DNA of 64,000 bases from Vreelandella halophila (GCF_019903425.1 NZ_JACHUZ010000013.1:1524168-1588167), one strand, 5' to 3'. Shown: positions 46,143 through 55,056, counted from the stretch's first letter. Program-made: numbers and translations. Notes: generated by a model not told the origin, from the sequence alone.

Positions 46143-47157
46143 GCCACTGGCCCGCGTTCTCTTCCCGGTTCTGTTGCCCCTGGCGCTGGCGGGTTGTTGG
46201 CCGGGCGGGGCGAATAACTCCCGGGCGGAGACCTACGTTGATACCCTTTCCCGGGCGCTCAGTGTGTCGCCTGAGCGCTCCCGCATCCCCACGGTCGAGC
46301 CCCTGCCACGCCCCCGTGAGCGCCGGCTGGAACTGCCGGAGCTGGACATGGGGCTGGTGGATTTCCTGTCCCTCTACGGCTGTGAACTGCAGGTGGTGAT
46401 TGGTGAACGGACCAGTGTTCTGGGGCGTGTGGCGCATCCGGGCACGCGCATGGAATACCATCTGCGTTTTCTTGCCGCCGTGGATGCCTGTCTGCCGAAG
46501 ATTGACAGCGATTCCCGCACCGAGGCCCTGAAGAAGGCGCGTGAGGCGCGGGCGGACTCATTGCCGCTGGCACTGTGGAATGGCACCTGGGGCAGTGATG
46601 AGATGGCCGAGCTGGTGAGCCGTTCCGGCGGCCGCTTGCCGGAAGCTGTGCCGGAGCAGGCGCTGGAGCGGCTTATTGAGAGCCTTTCCGGGGCTTCATC
46701 GATGCTGGCCTCCGTGGAGCCGGGCAGGGTGCCGGAGGGGCTTGCCGCCATGACGGACCGCTACCGTCAGTGGCGCAGCGAGCCGCGCTTCGGGCAGTTG
46801 CTGCGCAGTGCCGAGGCGCTGCAGACGCGTCTTGGCGATGGTGCGGGCATTCTGGAGCGTGCCCTGGCGTCGGCGGAGGGCTGCCCCATGGAGAGCGGGG
46901 CGGTCGCGTTCTACCGTGAGCACTATCTGGATGGGCTGGCATCCCGTGTCCAGCGGGTGCGCTACTATGGCCGCCGCATGGCCCGGGCCCTGGAAGCGCT
47001 GGTCGAAGCCACAGGCGCGTCGCCTCCCGATGCCATGTCCCCCTTCATCGACCGCAATCTACGTACCCGGCACTCCGACAGTGTCTGGCATGACCTGGAC
47101 GGGGCGGTTGAGCGCCACGCCCGTGCCTGGAACCGCCTGCTCGCACGCTGTGACTGA
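46135..47157 (+). CDS. DUF3080 family lipoprotein
   Basis: A 340-residue protein with a lipoprotein signal peptide (MCKPLARVLFPVLLPLALAGC, lipobox LAGC, modified C21). The body matches DUF3080 (YVDTLSRALSV, LSLYGCELQVVIGERTSVLGRVAHPGTR), a helical family seen in Pseudomonas and relatives with unknown role. Start 46135 is inside the end of xdhC; upstream residues in the open frame are shadow. The coupling to the Mo-hydroxylase operon may be only positional. Confidence 0.88.
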   Translation: MCKPLARVLFPVLLPLALAGCWPGGANNSRAETYVDTLSRALSVSPERSRIPTVEPLPRPRERRLELPELDMGLVDFLSLYGCELQVVIGERTSVLGRVAHPGTRMEYHLRFLAAVDACLPKIDSDSRTEALKKAREARADSLPLALWNGTWGSDEMAELVSRSGGRLPEAVPEQALERLIESLSGASSMLASVEPGRVPEGLAAMTDRYRQWRSEPRFGQLLRSAEALQTRLGDGAGILERALASAEGCPMESGAVAFYREHYLDGLASRVQRVRYYGRRMARALEALVEATGASPPDAMSPFIDRNLRTRHSDSVWHDLDGAVERHARAWNRLLARCD

Positions 47158-47163
47158 TCCCAT

Positions 47164-47203
47164 ATCCGGAGTGTGAGCGGGTCGCTTTTGCCGCTTTCCG
47201 GAT
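47164..47203. terminator. Hairpin between the DUF3080 and DUF4397 genes
   Basis: ATCCGGA (47164-47170) pairs with TCCGGAT (47197-47203), and an inner stem AGCGG/CCGCT lies inside it. It begins six bases after the DUF3080 stop. No T-tract follows (CCTGTTAC), so it may be a weak terminator, an attenuator or a 3'-end stabiliser. Confidence 0.5.
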
Positions 47204-47239
47204 CCTGTTACAACCGCTGCTGAACCTTCATGGAACAGG

Positions 47240-48748
47240 ATGAACGCCATGGAATCGCCTGCCAGGGCCGCACTGCTGGTGGCCGTGACGCTGGGGCTCA
47301 GCGGCTGCTTTGAGAGCCAGAAAGACGAAACCTTTGAGGACACCGTGTTCGGTGATGATGTGGACGTGCGCGTGCTCCATGCCGTGACGGACGCGCCCGC
47401 CCTGCGCCTGGAAGCGGGTGGCGAGGTACGGGCGGAGACGCTGGATTACGGGAAGGTTGCTACCTTTACCCTGCCGGCCCATCACTATCGTTTCGAGGCG
47501 TCGGGCTATACCGGCAGGGAGGCGCCTGAGCCCCTTCTGGACAACCTTGAGGGTAATCTTACCGAGGGGATGCGCCATGATCTGCTTCTGGCCGGTTCGT
47601 TGGCCGATGACAACGCCCGCGCCATCCTGCTTGAGCAGGATGACGAGCCCTTTGATCCCGAGGACGAGGAGGACGAAGAAGAAAACGGGGACGGGGAAGA
47701 GGAAGGTGACGGTGAGGCGGATTCAGACGAGGATGAACCAGACAGGGATGTCCGCTTCCGCGCGGCCCACCTTGTCCCCGACACCGGGGCTGTTGATCTG
47801 TATCTGGGCGACGATACCTCTGGCAGCCCGGATGCGACCCTCTCTTACGGTGATGCCAGCGAGGCCATCCGGGTTGAGTCGGGCGTCTACCGGGTTCAGA
47901 TCACCCCTGCCGGTGGCAGCGATGTGATCTATGACAGTGACCCTGTGCTGGGCTGGGAGACAGGGGATGATCTGCTGCTGGCCGTGACGCCTGCTACCGG
48001 TGTACGGGGGGCGGATGACAGTGACCTGTCGCTGATTGAGGTGGATGGGGAGCAGAGTCGGCGGATTCCGGATAAGCGGCAGCGGGCTGAACTTGCCCTT
48101 GTTAATGCCTCGGGAAACAGCGTGGACTTTGCGGCACAGGACGACACTTTTTCCCGGACCGACATAGCTTCAATTGGGCAGGAACCCGATGGCGGCGGTT
48201 ATGTGCCTGAGATTGCAGCGAGGAACTACAGCGTTGATTTTGAGGTGGGTAATGACACTTGCGATTACTGCTACGGCATTGGGCTGAAGCAGGGCAATGC
48301 GGGAACGCTGGTGCTCAGAGAGCTGCCTACGGATTCGACCGAATCAGCAACTGCTTCCTTTCTGACCAATGATGCCCGACCGGTTGCAACGAATGCACGT
48401 ATGCGCATCGCCAATGCGGCTTCTGAGCGGCAGGAAGCCCTGGATGTTTACCTGATTGAGTCTGGGTGTGGTGCAACCAACTCTCTGCCGGAGGAAGGGG
48501 TGATCCCTGAACCCATCGTCAGCGGTCTGCGCTACCCGAATCGAAGTCCAGTATTTCCGGTGCCTGAAGCGCCTGGAGACGGGTACCAACTGGTCGTCAC
48601 AACGCATGGGAATCCGGATAAAGAACTTTTGTGTGAGTCCGTGGGTCCGGAAATTCGGGGGATCCATGAACTGATTCTGGCACAGGAACCTGAATCGGAC
48701 GGAGGCGACAATCCCCTGGAACTGATCCGGGTTGGAGGTGTCAGGTAG
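47240..48748 (+). CDS. DUF4397-domain lipoprotein with an acidic linker
   Basis: A 502-residue secreted lipoprotein with signal peptide and lipobox LSGC (modified cysteine at about 22). The first DUF4397-like beta domain spans about 38-135 (VDVRVLHAVTDAPALRLEA). An extreme Asp/Glu linker covers about 137-167, and a second DUF4397 domain begins at about 170 (VRFRAAHLVPDTGAVDLYLGD). A third repeat-like region starts at about 385 (ARMRIANAASERQEALDVYLIESG). ATG 47249 is an alternative start. DUF4397 proteins are surface-exposed with unknown function. The 3' end overlaps sixA on the other strand by 8 bases. Confidence 0.85.
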   Translation: MNAMESPARAALLVAVTLGLSGCFESQKDETFEDTVFGDDVDVRVLHAVTDAPALRLEAGGEVRAETLDYGKVATFTLPAHHYRFEASGYTGREAPEPLLDNLEGNLTEGMRHDLLLAGSLADDNARAILLEQDDEPFDPEDEEDEEENGDGEEEGDGEADSDEDEPDRDVRFRAAHLVPDTGAVDLYLGDDTSGSPDATLSYGDASEAIRVESGVYRVQITPAGGSDVIYDSDPVLGWETGDDLLLAVTPATGVRGADDSDLSLIEVDGEQSRRIPDKRQRAELALVNASGNSVDFAAQDDTFSRTDIASIGQEPDGGGYVPEIAARNYSVDFEVGNDTCDYCYGIGLKQGNAGTLVLRELPTDSTESATASFLTNDARPVATNARMRIANAASERQEALDVYLIESGCGATNSLPEEGVIPEPIVSGLRYPNRSPVFPVPEAPGDGYQLVVTTHGNPDKELLCESVGPEIRGIHELILAQEPESDGGDNPLELIRVGGVR

Positions 48749-49253
48749 CCTGCCAGGGCTTCTTCGGGGTGTCGTAGACCAGGACGCGCCCCGTACCTGG
48801 ACTGACGTCCCCCCAGGACCCTCCTTCAAACGCCATCCGGAAGACCGCGCAGGTGGGGAGGTTGTCGGTGTGCGGGCCGGCCAGAAGGTTGGCCAGATCC
48901 GTCAGGTCCGGGTTGTGGCCGACCAGCCAGACCTCCCGTGCCCGATCCGGCAGGTTCCGGATGGTGTCGAGCAGTCGGTGGGTATCCGCCAGATAGAGGC
49001 TGCGCTCGAAGCGGATGTCCGCCTCCGGAAAGCCCGTGCCCTGGGCCAGTACCAGTGCTGTTTCCCGGGCGCGCCGCGCGCTGCTGGCAATGAAACGGTC
49101 CGGGTATTCGCCGCGTGCGGCCATGCGCCGTGCCATCTCCGGTGCGTCCCGCTCGCCCCGTTCATTCAGGGGGCGGTCAAAGTCGCTGAGGCTGGGGTCG
49201 TCCCAGCCGGACTTGGCGTGGCGTATCAGCGTCAGTATCCGTTCTTCGCTCAT
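48741..49253 (-). CDS. sixA: SixA phosphohistidine phosphatase
   Basis: A histidine-phosphatase-superfamily protein of 170 residues with the RHAKSGWDD motif (catalytic H12), SSARRARETA and the second histidine in VGHNPDL. E. coli SixA removes phosphate from histidine of phosphotransfer proteins (ArcB HPt, and NPr of the nitrogen PTS). It is the third gene of a run msrP-msrQ-sixA with a 4-base overlap to msrQ. The 8-base convergent overlap with the DUF4397 gene is at the 3' ends only. Confidence 0.93.
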   Translation of the reverse strand: MSEERILTLIRHAKSGWDDPSLSDFDRPLNERGERDAPEMARRMAARGEYPDRFIASSARRARETALVLAQGTGFPEADIRFERSLYLADTHRLLDTIRNLPDRAREVWLVGHNPDLTDLANLLAGPHTDNLPTCAVFRMAFEGGSWGDVSPGTGRVLVYDTPKKPWQAT

Positions 49254-49855
49254 GTTTCAGCACTCCCCGGACGGCGCCTCAGTGCGCCGATGATTCTGTA
49301 GGCCAGGAGAACCGCCAGAATCGACGCGCTGAGAAACGTGGGCCATTCAAGCACCTTCTGCACCATGGCCTGATGGATGACGCCACCGATGGCAGCGGCA
49401 TAGACCAGCCTGTGCAGACGCAGCCAGTGTAACAGGCCCATCCATTCCCGTGCCCGCCGGAACGAGGTCAGAGCCAGGGGGGCCAGCAGCACCAGGCACA
49501 GGAGGCCGAGCTGCAGGTGGCGCTGTTCTGCCAGTTCCGAACGGATCAATGCCGCATCGCCGCCCATGTCCAGAAAGCTCCAGGCCAGCGCATGCAGCAC
49601 CAGATAGGCAAAGGCCCAGAGTCCGGCCTGGCGCCGCAGGACCAGCGGCAGGTAGCTGCCCGTGAGCCGGCTCAGCGGGGACAGGGTCAGGGTCAAAAGA
49701 AGGGCGCCCAGGCCGAGGTTGCCCAGCCAGTGGATCAGCGCCTCCGAAGCCATGAAGCCCAGCTGCCCGGTTTCCCAAGCCCAGGCCAGTGCCGCCAGCG
49801 GCACCGTGCCCGCTACCAGTCCCGTCAGCTTCAGGATGCCAGTAAGCCGTGGCAT
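49250..49855 (-). CDS. msrQ: MsrQ, haem-binding membrane subunit of methionine-sulfoxide reductase
   Basis: A 201-residue inner-membrane protein of the YedZ/ferric-reductase-like family with six predicted helices that binds haem b and passes quinone-derived electrons to MsrP. LSPLSRLTG, AFAYLVLHALAWSF and LRLHRLVYAAAIGGVIHQ contain the haem-ligand histidines. It shares one base with the msrP stop and overlaps sixA by 4 bases. Confidence 0.94.
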   Translation of the reverse strand: MPRLTGILKLTGLVAGTVPLAALAWAWETGQLGFMASEALIHWLGNLGLGALLLTLTLSPLSRLTGSYLPLVLRRQAGLWAFAYLVLHALAWSFLDMGGDAALIRSELAEQRHLQLGLLCLVLLAPLALTSFRRAREWMGLLHWLRLHRLVYAAAIGGVIHQAMVQKVLEWPTFLSASILAVLLAYRIIGALRRRPGSAET

Positions 49856-50784
49856 CAGAAGTGTTTCTCCAGATCCATCCCCTTGTAGAGGTCCGCCACT
49901 TCCGCTTCGTAACCGTTGAACATCAGTGTCTTGCGCCGCCCGGTCTCTCCAACCCGGCGCTCCGTGGCCTGGTGCCAGCGTGGATGCTTCACGTTCGGGT
50001 TCACGTTGGCGTAGAAGCCGTACTCCTCCGGCCGAACCGCCTGCCAGCTGCTGGTGGGCTGCTCCTTCTGGAGCCGGATCCGGACCACTGATTTGATGCT
50101 CTTGAAGCCATACTTCCAGGGTACGACCAGGCGTATGGGGGCGCCGTTCTCCTTCGGGAGAGGGTCGTCATAGAGGCCCACCGCCATGAGAGTGAGCGGG
50201 TGCATGGCCTCATCCAGTCGCAGCCCCTCGCGGTAGGGCCAGTCGAGCAGATCCTCCTTCTGCCCCGGCATCTGCTCCGGGTCATGGAGTGTCTCGAAGA
50301 CCACAAAGCGTGCCTCGGAGGTGGGCTGTACCGCCTTCAGCAGTTGCCGGAGCTCAAAGCCGATCCAGGGTATGACCATGGACCAGGCTTCCACGCACCG
50401 CAGGCGGTAGATGCGCTCTTCCAGCTGGAAGCGGTTGATCAGATCCTCCACGGCAAAGGTTCCGGGGTTGTCGACCAGGCCTTCCACGCGCACCGACCAG
50501 GGGTCGGTCTGGAGCTGATGGGCATGCTCGCGCGGGTCGTCCTTGGCGGTGCCGAACTCGTAGAAGTTGCTGTAACCGCGTATGGCGTCCATGGGCGTAG
50601 GGGAGAGGTCCTGCCCGAAATCCGTCTCTGTCACGTCTCTGAGCTCCCGGGCCATAAGTGCCGGACTTGTGCCAATGCCGCCCAGGGCAATTCCGGCGGC
50701 CATGCCCTTCATCAGTGAACGGCGCTGCTCAAAAACGTGCCTGGGCGTGATCTCGGAGCTGGGTGGCCGTGGATAACGGTACAT
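49855..50784 (-). CDS. msrP: MsrP, periplasmic molybdopterin methionine-sulfoxide reductase
   Basis: A 309-residue Mo-MPT enzyme that repairs oxidised methionine in periplasmic proteins. The Tat signal is [17 protein letters not shown] (R21-R22). Cofactor ligand C130 lies in [15 protein letters not shown], and the C-terminus contains [13 protein letters not shown]. Electrons come from MsrQ, encoded next. Divergent from the cytochrome c peroxidase gene, with an FNR-like box in the 83-base gap. Both neighbours handle oxidative damage in the periplasm. Confidence 0.96.
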   Translation of the reverse strand: MYRYPRPPSSEITPRHVFEQRRSLMKGMAAGIALGGIGTSPALMARELRDVTETDFGQDLSPTPMDAIRGYSNFYEFGTAKDDPREHAHQLQTDPWSVRVEGLVDNPGTFAVEDLINRFQLEERIYRLRCVEAWSMVIPWIGFELRQLLKAVQPTSEARFVVFETLHDPEQMPGQKEDLLDWPYREGLRLDEAMHPLTLMAVGLYDDPLPKENGAPIRLVVPWKYGFKSIKSVVRIRLQKEQPTSSWQAVRPEEYGFYANVNPNVKHPRWHQATERRVGETGRRKTLMFNGYEAEVADLYKGMDLEKHF

Positions 50785-50789
50785 AACTG

Positions 50790-50803
50790 TTGACTTAAAT
50801 CAT
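50790..50803 (+). promoter_or_regulatory. FNR/ANR-like box between msrP and the peroxidase gene
   Basis: TTGAC-TTAA-ATCAT matches eight of ten conserved positions of TTGAT-N4-ATCAA. With the -10-like TTGAAT at 50827-50832, transcription would start near 50839, about 42 bases past the centre: the class II activating position. Cytochrome c peroxidase genes in Pseudomonas and relatives are known FNR/ANR targets. Confidence 0.5.
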
Positions 50804-50867
50804 GGTTAATTTTCGGGGTTCAGGGTTTGAATGGAATCGTCTCAAAAGTGACAGATCCGGAGGGATC

Positions 50868-51857
50868 ATGCAAAAGATAACAGGACGCATTCTCGTTCTT
50901 GCAGCTCTGCTGGGCTGCCTGACACTGACTGGAACGGCAGTGGCCGGTGACGGTTACGGCGACTACCGGGACCGCTTCGAGCCGCTGCCGGCACTGCCTC
51001 CGATCCCGGAGGACAACTCACTGACCCCGGAGAAGGTAAAGCTGGGCAAGATGCTCTTCTTCGAGCCCCGGATCTCATCCAGTGGCGTGATCAGCTGTGC
51101 CACCTGCCATAATCCCGCCCTGGGCTGGACGGACCGCATTCCGAGGGCCACAGGGCACCAAGGGCAGGTGGGTAAGCGCAATACGCCCACAGTTCTGAAT
51201 TCCGGGTTCCTGGACGCCCAGTTCTGGGACGGCAGGGCCGAGGATCTGGAAGAGCAGGCGCTGGGCCCCATCGAGGCGGATGTGGAGATGGCCATGGACC
51301 TTGATGAGGCCATTGATCGGCTGGAGGGCTTTGATGTCTATCGCACGCTTTTCGGCGAGGCATTCAGCGGTGAGCAACCGATCAACAAGGAGAATGTGGC
51401 CAAGGCCATAGCCACGTTTGAGCGGACCCTTAATACTCCCAACTCCCGTTTTGACCGTTATCTGAGGGGCGACCTTCAGGCGCTCAATGAAAAGGAAAAA
51501 AAGGGTATGAAGGCGTTTGTTGATACTGGATGCATCGCCTGCCATCGTGGTCCGGCGCTGACGGACAGCAATTACCACCGTTTCGAGGTTCCCGGTTCCA
51601 CAGATGAAGGCCGCTTTGTGGTCACCGGCAATGAGTCGGACAAGTTCAAGTTCAAGACGCCGACCCTGCGCAATGTCGCCGTGACCTACCCTTACTTCAA
51701 CAACGGCAGCGTCGAGGAGCTGGACAAGGCGATTGAACTCATGGCGGACCAGATGCTCAACCGTGAGCTGTCGGATGAGAAAGTGGAGCAGATCGAAGCT
51801 TTCCTGCACACGCTGACTGGCGAGATGCCCGAAGTCAGCTTCCCCGCCCTTCCTTGA
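50868..51857 (+). CDS. Di-haem cytochrome c peroxidase
   Basis: A periplasmic enzyme of 329 residues reducing hydrogen peroxide to water with electrons from small cytochromes c. It has a signal peptide (about 1-26, TAVAGDG) and two haem motifs: ISCATCHNPALGW (peroxidatic haem) and TGCIACHRGPALT (electron-transfer haem). KFKTPTLRNVAVTYPYFNNGSV is also typical. ATG 50868 is supported by GGAGGG at 50859-50864; the frame upstream is untranslated. A strong terminator follows. Belongs to the CCP/MauG group. Confidence 0.94.
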   Translation: MQKITGRILVLAALLGCLTLTGTAVAGDGYGDYRDRFEPLPALPPIPEDNSLTPEKVKLGKMLFFEPRISSSGVISCATCHNPALGWTDRIPRATGHQGQVGKRNTPTVLNSGFLDAQFWDGRAEDLEEQALGPIEADVEMAMDLDEAIDRLEGFDVYRTLFGEAFSGEQPINKENVAKAIATFERTLNTPNSRFDRYLRGDLQALNEKEKKGMKAFVDTGCIACHRGPALTDSNYHRFEVPGSTDEGRFVVTGNESDKFKFKTPTLRNVAVTYPYFNNGSVEELDKAIELMADQMLNRELSDEKVEQIEAFLHTLTGEMPEVSFPALP

Positions 51858-51867
51858 GGGGCATTGC

Positions 51868-51896
51868 GCCGGAGCAGCTCCTGCTCCGGCCTTTTT
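51868..51896 (+). terminator. Rho-independent terminator after the peroxidase gene
   Basis: GCCGGAGCA (51868-51876) pairs with TGCTCCGGC (51882-51890) over a 5-base loop, followed by CTTTTT. It begins 11 bases past the stop and separates this gene from the convergent SDR gene. Confidence 0.93.
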
Positions 51897-51908
51897 GGTG
51901 AGATACTC

Positions 51909-52709
51909 TCATTTGCGGTTCTTGGTCATCTGGAATACCAGTTCGGGTGAGACCCGCTTGAGCCACAGTGCCATCATTTCCCGGCCTTCGCCCACCGGGA
52001 TCTCGCGTTTGCCTCGGCCCAAGGCACTGATGATGACGGCCGCGGCCTTGTCGGAATCCATGCCACCGGCATTGTCCTCATCCGCCTGACCAAAGGCGCT
52101 GCCGTCCGCCGCCAGTGAGTTCTCCGCAACGGCGGTTGCAACGAACCCGGGCACGATGGTGGAAACCTGTATGCCTTCGTCCTCGACTTCCGCCCGCAGT
52201 GCGTCAAAGAAGCCCATGACCGCGTGCTTGGCCGCACAGTAGCCGGTGCGCAGGCGCACGCCGACCTTGCCGGCCACGCTGGAGGTGACCGCGATATGGC
52301 CGCGGCCCCGCTCCAGCATGTGGGGCAGGACGGCCTTGGTCAGCGCGATCTGGCCCATGACATCCACATCCATCAGCCGCTGGTAGACGGAGAGGTCCGT
52401 GTCCCGGCAGAGCGAACGCTGGGAAACCCCGGCGTTGTTGATCAACAGGTCGATCTGGCCGAAGTGTTCCAGAACCTGGCTGGTCTTGCCGGAGGCTGTT
52501 TCAAGTTCGGCGACATCCAGGGGCAACACCATGATGGAACTGCGGGGCAGGCCCATTTCACTGTCACAGCGCTGTGCGACTCGCTCCAGTTCCTCCTCGC
52601 GCCTGGCGGAGAGGACGAGCCGCGCCTGCTGGCCGGCAAACGCCAGGGCCAGTGACTCGCCGATTCCCGATGAGGCCCCGGTGATCCAGACCACCTGATG
52701 CTTGAACAT
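51909..52709 (-). CDS. Short-chain dehydrogenase/reductase
   Basis: A classical SDR of 266 residues with the nucleotide-binding TGASSGIG, NNAG, catalytic S in VTSSVAGKVG, and YCAAK (Y-x3-K). The C-terminal VSPELVFQMTKNRK has a hydrophobic helix seen in the DHRS7B-like SDR group, which may associate with membranes. Substrate unknown. It is monocistronic, in convergence with the peroxidase terminator and divergent from the antiporter. Confidence 0.92.
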   Translation of the reverse strand: MFKHQVVWITGASSGIGESLALAFAGQQARLVLSARREEELERVAQRCDSEMGLPRSSIMVLPLDVAELETASGKTSQVLEHFGQIDLLINNAGVSQRSLCRDTDLSVYQRLMDVDVMGQIALTKAVLPHMLERGRGHIAVTSSVAGKVGVRLRTGYCAAKHAVMGFFDALRAEVEDEGIQVSTIVPGFVATAVAENSLAADGSAFGQADEDNAGGMDSDKAAAVIISALGRGKREIPVGEGREMMALWLKRVSPELVFQMTKNRK

Positions 52710-52838
52710 GCATTGCTCCTGCTGGTTGGTTTTTTGGTGTTCAGCAGGCAGGAGTATGGATCAGTCCCGGGCCGGTTGCTACGTGAGGTTCTGGCCTGTA
52801 TACCTGAGTGACATGCACATTTTGGGGGGCTAAGCGCT

Positions 52839-53795
52839 TTGGTGACGGATCTGATGCTGATCGGGGTTGGCATAGTCCTGCTCGCCAGCGGCGGGGAGCT
52901 GTTGATCCGTGGGGCGCTGACGCTTGCGCAGCGGCTGGGCATCTCACCGCTTCTGAGTGGGCTGGTGGTGGTCGGTTTTGGCACCTCGGCGCCGGAACTG
53001 GTGGTGTCACTGGATGCCGCGCTGTCATCCCGCCCGGATATTGCCGTTGGCAACGTCATCGGCAGCAATATCGGCAACATACTGCTGATCCTGGGGGTGA
53101 GTGCCACCATACTGCCGCTGGTCTACCAGCCCATGGCCCTGCGGCGGGACGCAGTTGCCATGCTGGTAGCCACGGTTGCGGTCATGCTGCTGGCTGCCGA
53201 GGGCACACTGGGTGCCGTGCAGGGAGCCGTTATGCTGGCGGGGCTGGCCGGCTACCTGATCTGGGCCTATACCACCGAAAAAGACAGCCAGCTGCCCGCG
53301 GGTGAGCTGCATGCTGCCGAATCCGCCGAAGTGACGCCATTACCGGCAGGACCGGGCACGACCCTGGTGATGCTCGCGGTGGGCCTCGCTCTGCTTATCG
53401 GCGGTTCACGGGTCCTGCTGACAGGAGCAACCAGTATTGCAACAGAACTGGGTCTTTCGGAGGCTCTGATCGGGCTGACGCTGGTGGCGGTGGGCACTTC
53501 CCTGCCGGAACTGACGGTTTCGGTCATGGCGGCGATCCGGCGTCACGCGGACGTGGCCATTGGCAACATCCTGGGCAGTAACATCTTCAACATTCTGGGC
53601 ATTCTGGGGGTGTCCGCGCTGGTCCAGCCATTGCCGCTGGCATCGCGCATGGCTTGGTTTGATCAGTGGGTCATGCTGGGTTCGGCGGTACTGCTGACGC
53701 TCTTCCTGGTCAGCGGGCGGCGATTGAGTCGCCTGGAGGGGGTGGTGCTGTTGATGGGGTATGGCGCCTACGTGGCCGTAGGCGTCAACCTGTAG
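52839..53795 (+). CDS. Calcium/sodium antiporter (YrbG/CaCA family)
   Basis: An inner-membrane protein of 318 residues with two inverted five-helix halves. The signature alpha-repeats are GFGTSAPELVVSLDAAL...GNVIGSNIGNILLILG and AVGTSLPELTVSVMAAI...GNILGSNIFNILGILG. The family exchanges Ca2+ or Na+ for H+/Na+ across the membrane. TTG 52839 and GTG 52842 are both possible starts; the G-run at 52824-52829 is the ribosome-binding site. No lipopolysaccharide genes (the usual E. coli yrbG context) are adjacent. Confidence 0.94.
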   Translation: MVTDLMLIGVGIVLLASGGELLIRGALTLAQRLGISPLLSGLVVVGFGTSAPELVVSLDAALSSRPDIAVGNVIGSNIGNILLILGVSATILPLVYQPMALRRDAVAMLVATVAVMLLAAEGTLGAVQGAVMLAGLAGYLIWAYTTEKDSQLPAGELHAAESAEVTPLPAGPGTTLVMLAVGLALLIGGSRVLLTGATSIATELGLSEALIGLTLVAVGTSLPELTVSVMAAIRRHADVAIGNILGSNIFNILGILGVSALVQPLPLASRMAWFDQWVMLGSAVLLTLFLVSGRRLSRLEGVVLLMGYGAYVAVGVNL

Positions 53796-53812
53796 GGGGC
53801 GTGCCCCCTACA
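53791..53812. terminator. Perfect palindrome at the antiporter stop
   Basis: TGTAGGGGGC (53791-53800), GT, GCCCCCTACA (53803-53812): ten-base perfect arms covering the stop codon. No T-tract follows on either strand. It lies between convergent genes (antiporter and RhlE helicase) and probably acts as a bidirectional 3'-end hairpin. Confidence 0.6.
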
Positions 53813-53829
53813 CCGGAATTAATCCGGGT

Positions 53830-55056
53830 TTAACGACGGCGCGGGGGACCGTTGCGGCCTGCGCCGGGGCGGCCACCGCCACCGGGGCGTCCGCCACCGC
53901 CGCGTTTCGGGGCCGGGCCGCTCTTCTGGACCGGCTCGAAACCGGCTTCCACGCCCGCGGGGATCTCGCGGCTGACCACCTTGCGGATGCTGTTGAACTG
54001 GCCCTTTTCCTGACCGCTGACAAAGGACACGGCGGAGCCGCTCTCGCCACCACGGCCGGTACGACCGATGCGGTGCACGTAGTCGTCCGGGTTGTCCGGC
54101 AGGTCGTAGTTGACCACGTATTCCAGCCGGTCGATGTCGATCCCGCGTGCTGCCACGTCCGTGGCGATGAGAGCGCGCACATTCTCGTGCTTGAACGCCT
54201 TCAGCGCCTTGTTGCGCGCGCCCTGGCTCTTGTCACCGTGGATAGCCGCGGAGCGGATGCCGTCGGTCTCAAGCTGCTTGGCGAGCTGGTCGGCGCCGCG
54301 CTTGGTGCGGGTGAAGACCAGCACCTGGCGCCAGTTCTGGGTGCCGATCAGGTGCGTCAGCAGTTCCCGCTTGCGACCGCCATCCACCATGTAGGCGCTC
54401 TGGTCGACCTTCTCGGCGGTGCCGTTGCGCTCACCGGTCTGGATGAGTTCCGGCTCGTTCATGAACTTGCGTGCCAGCTTCTGGATGGGCTCGGAGAAGG
54501 TGGCGGAGAACAGCATGGTCTGGCGGGCATCCGGCAGCGTACGGGCGATCTTCTCGATCGCCGGCAGGAAGCCCATGTCCAGCATGCGGTCCGCTTCGTC
54601 GAGAACCAGCACTTCAATGTCAGACAGGTTCACGGTGCCGCGTTCCATATGATCCATAAGGCGGCCGGGTGTGGCCACGAGGATGTCCATGCCGCTCTTG
54701 AGCTGGCGGATCTGCGGGCCAATGCCGGCGCCGCCATAGATGGCAACGGAGCGCAGGGGCAGGTGACGGCCGTAGACGCGCACACTGTCTTCCACCTGGG
54801 CGGCGAGCTCACGGGTGGGCGTGAGTACCAGGGCGCGCGGGCGGCCGCCCTGGGACTTGCCTTCGGAGAGCTTCTGCAGCAGCGGCAGTGTGAAAGCCGC
54901 GGTCTTGCCGGTGCCGGTCTGGGCACTGGCCATCAGGTCGCGGCCAGCCAGTGCAGCCGGGATGGACTGCTGCTGGATTTCGGTGGCCTGGTCATAACCC
55001 TGTTCCTTGATGGAACGGTTCAGTTCAGCCCGCAGGCCGAGGGAGTCAAAGGACAT
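53830..55056 (-). CDS. rhlE: DEAD-box RNA helicase, RhlE type
   Basis: A 408-residue ATP-dependent RNA helicase. Motifs in order: Q-motif (TEIQQQSIP), I AQTGTGKT, Ia PTRELAAQ, II DEAD (VLDEADRMLDMGF), III SAT, and VI HRIGRTGR. The tail after about 375 is Gly/Arg-rich (KRGGGGRPGGGGRPGAGRNGPPRRR), typical for RNA binding. RhlE helicases assist ribosome maturation and RNA decay. Monocistronic. Confidence 0.95.
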   Translation of the reverse strand: MSFDSLGLRAELNRSIKEQGYDQATEIQQQSIPAALAGRDLMASAQTGTGKTAAFTLPLLQKLSEGKSQGGRPRALVLTPTRELAAQVEDSVRVYGRHLPLRSVAIYGGAGIGPQIRQLKSGMDILVATPGRLMDHMERGTVNLSDIEVLVLDEADRMLDMGFLPAIEKIARTLPDARQTMLFSATFSEPIQKLARKFMNEPELIQTGERNGTAEKVDQSAYMVDGGRKRELLTHLIGTQNWRQVLVFTRTKRGADQLAKQLETDGIRSAAIHGDKSQGARNKALKAFKHENVRALIATDVAARGIDIDRLEYVVNYDLPDNPDDYVHRIGRTGRGGESGSAVSFVSGQEKGQFNSIRKVVSREIPAGVEAGFEPVQKSGPAPKRGGGGRPGGGGRPGAGRNGPPRRR

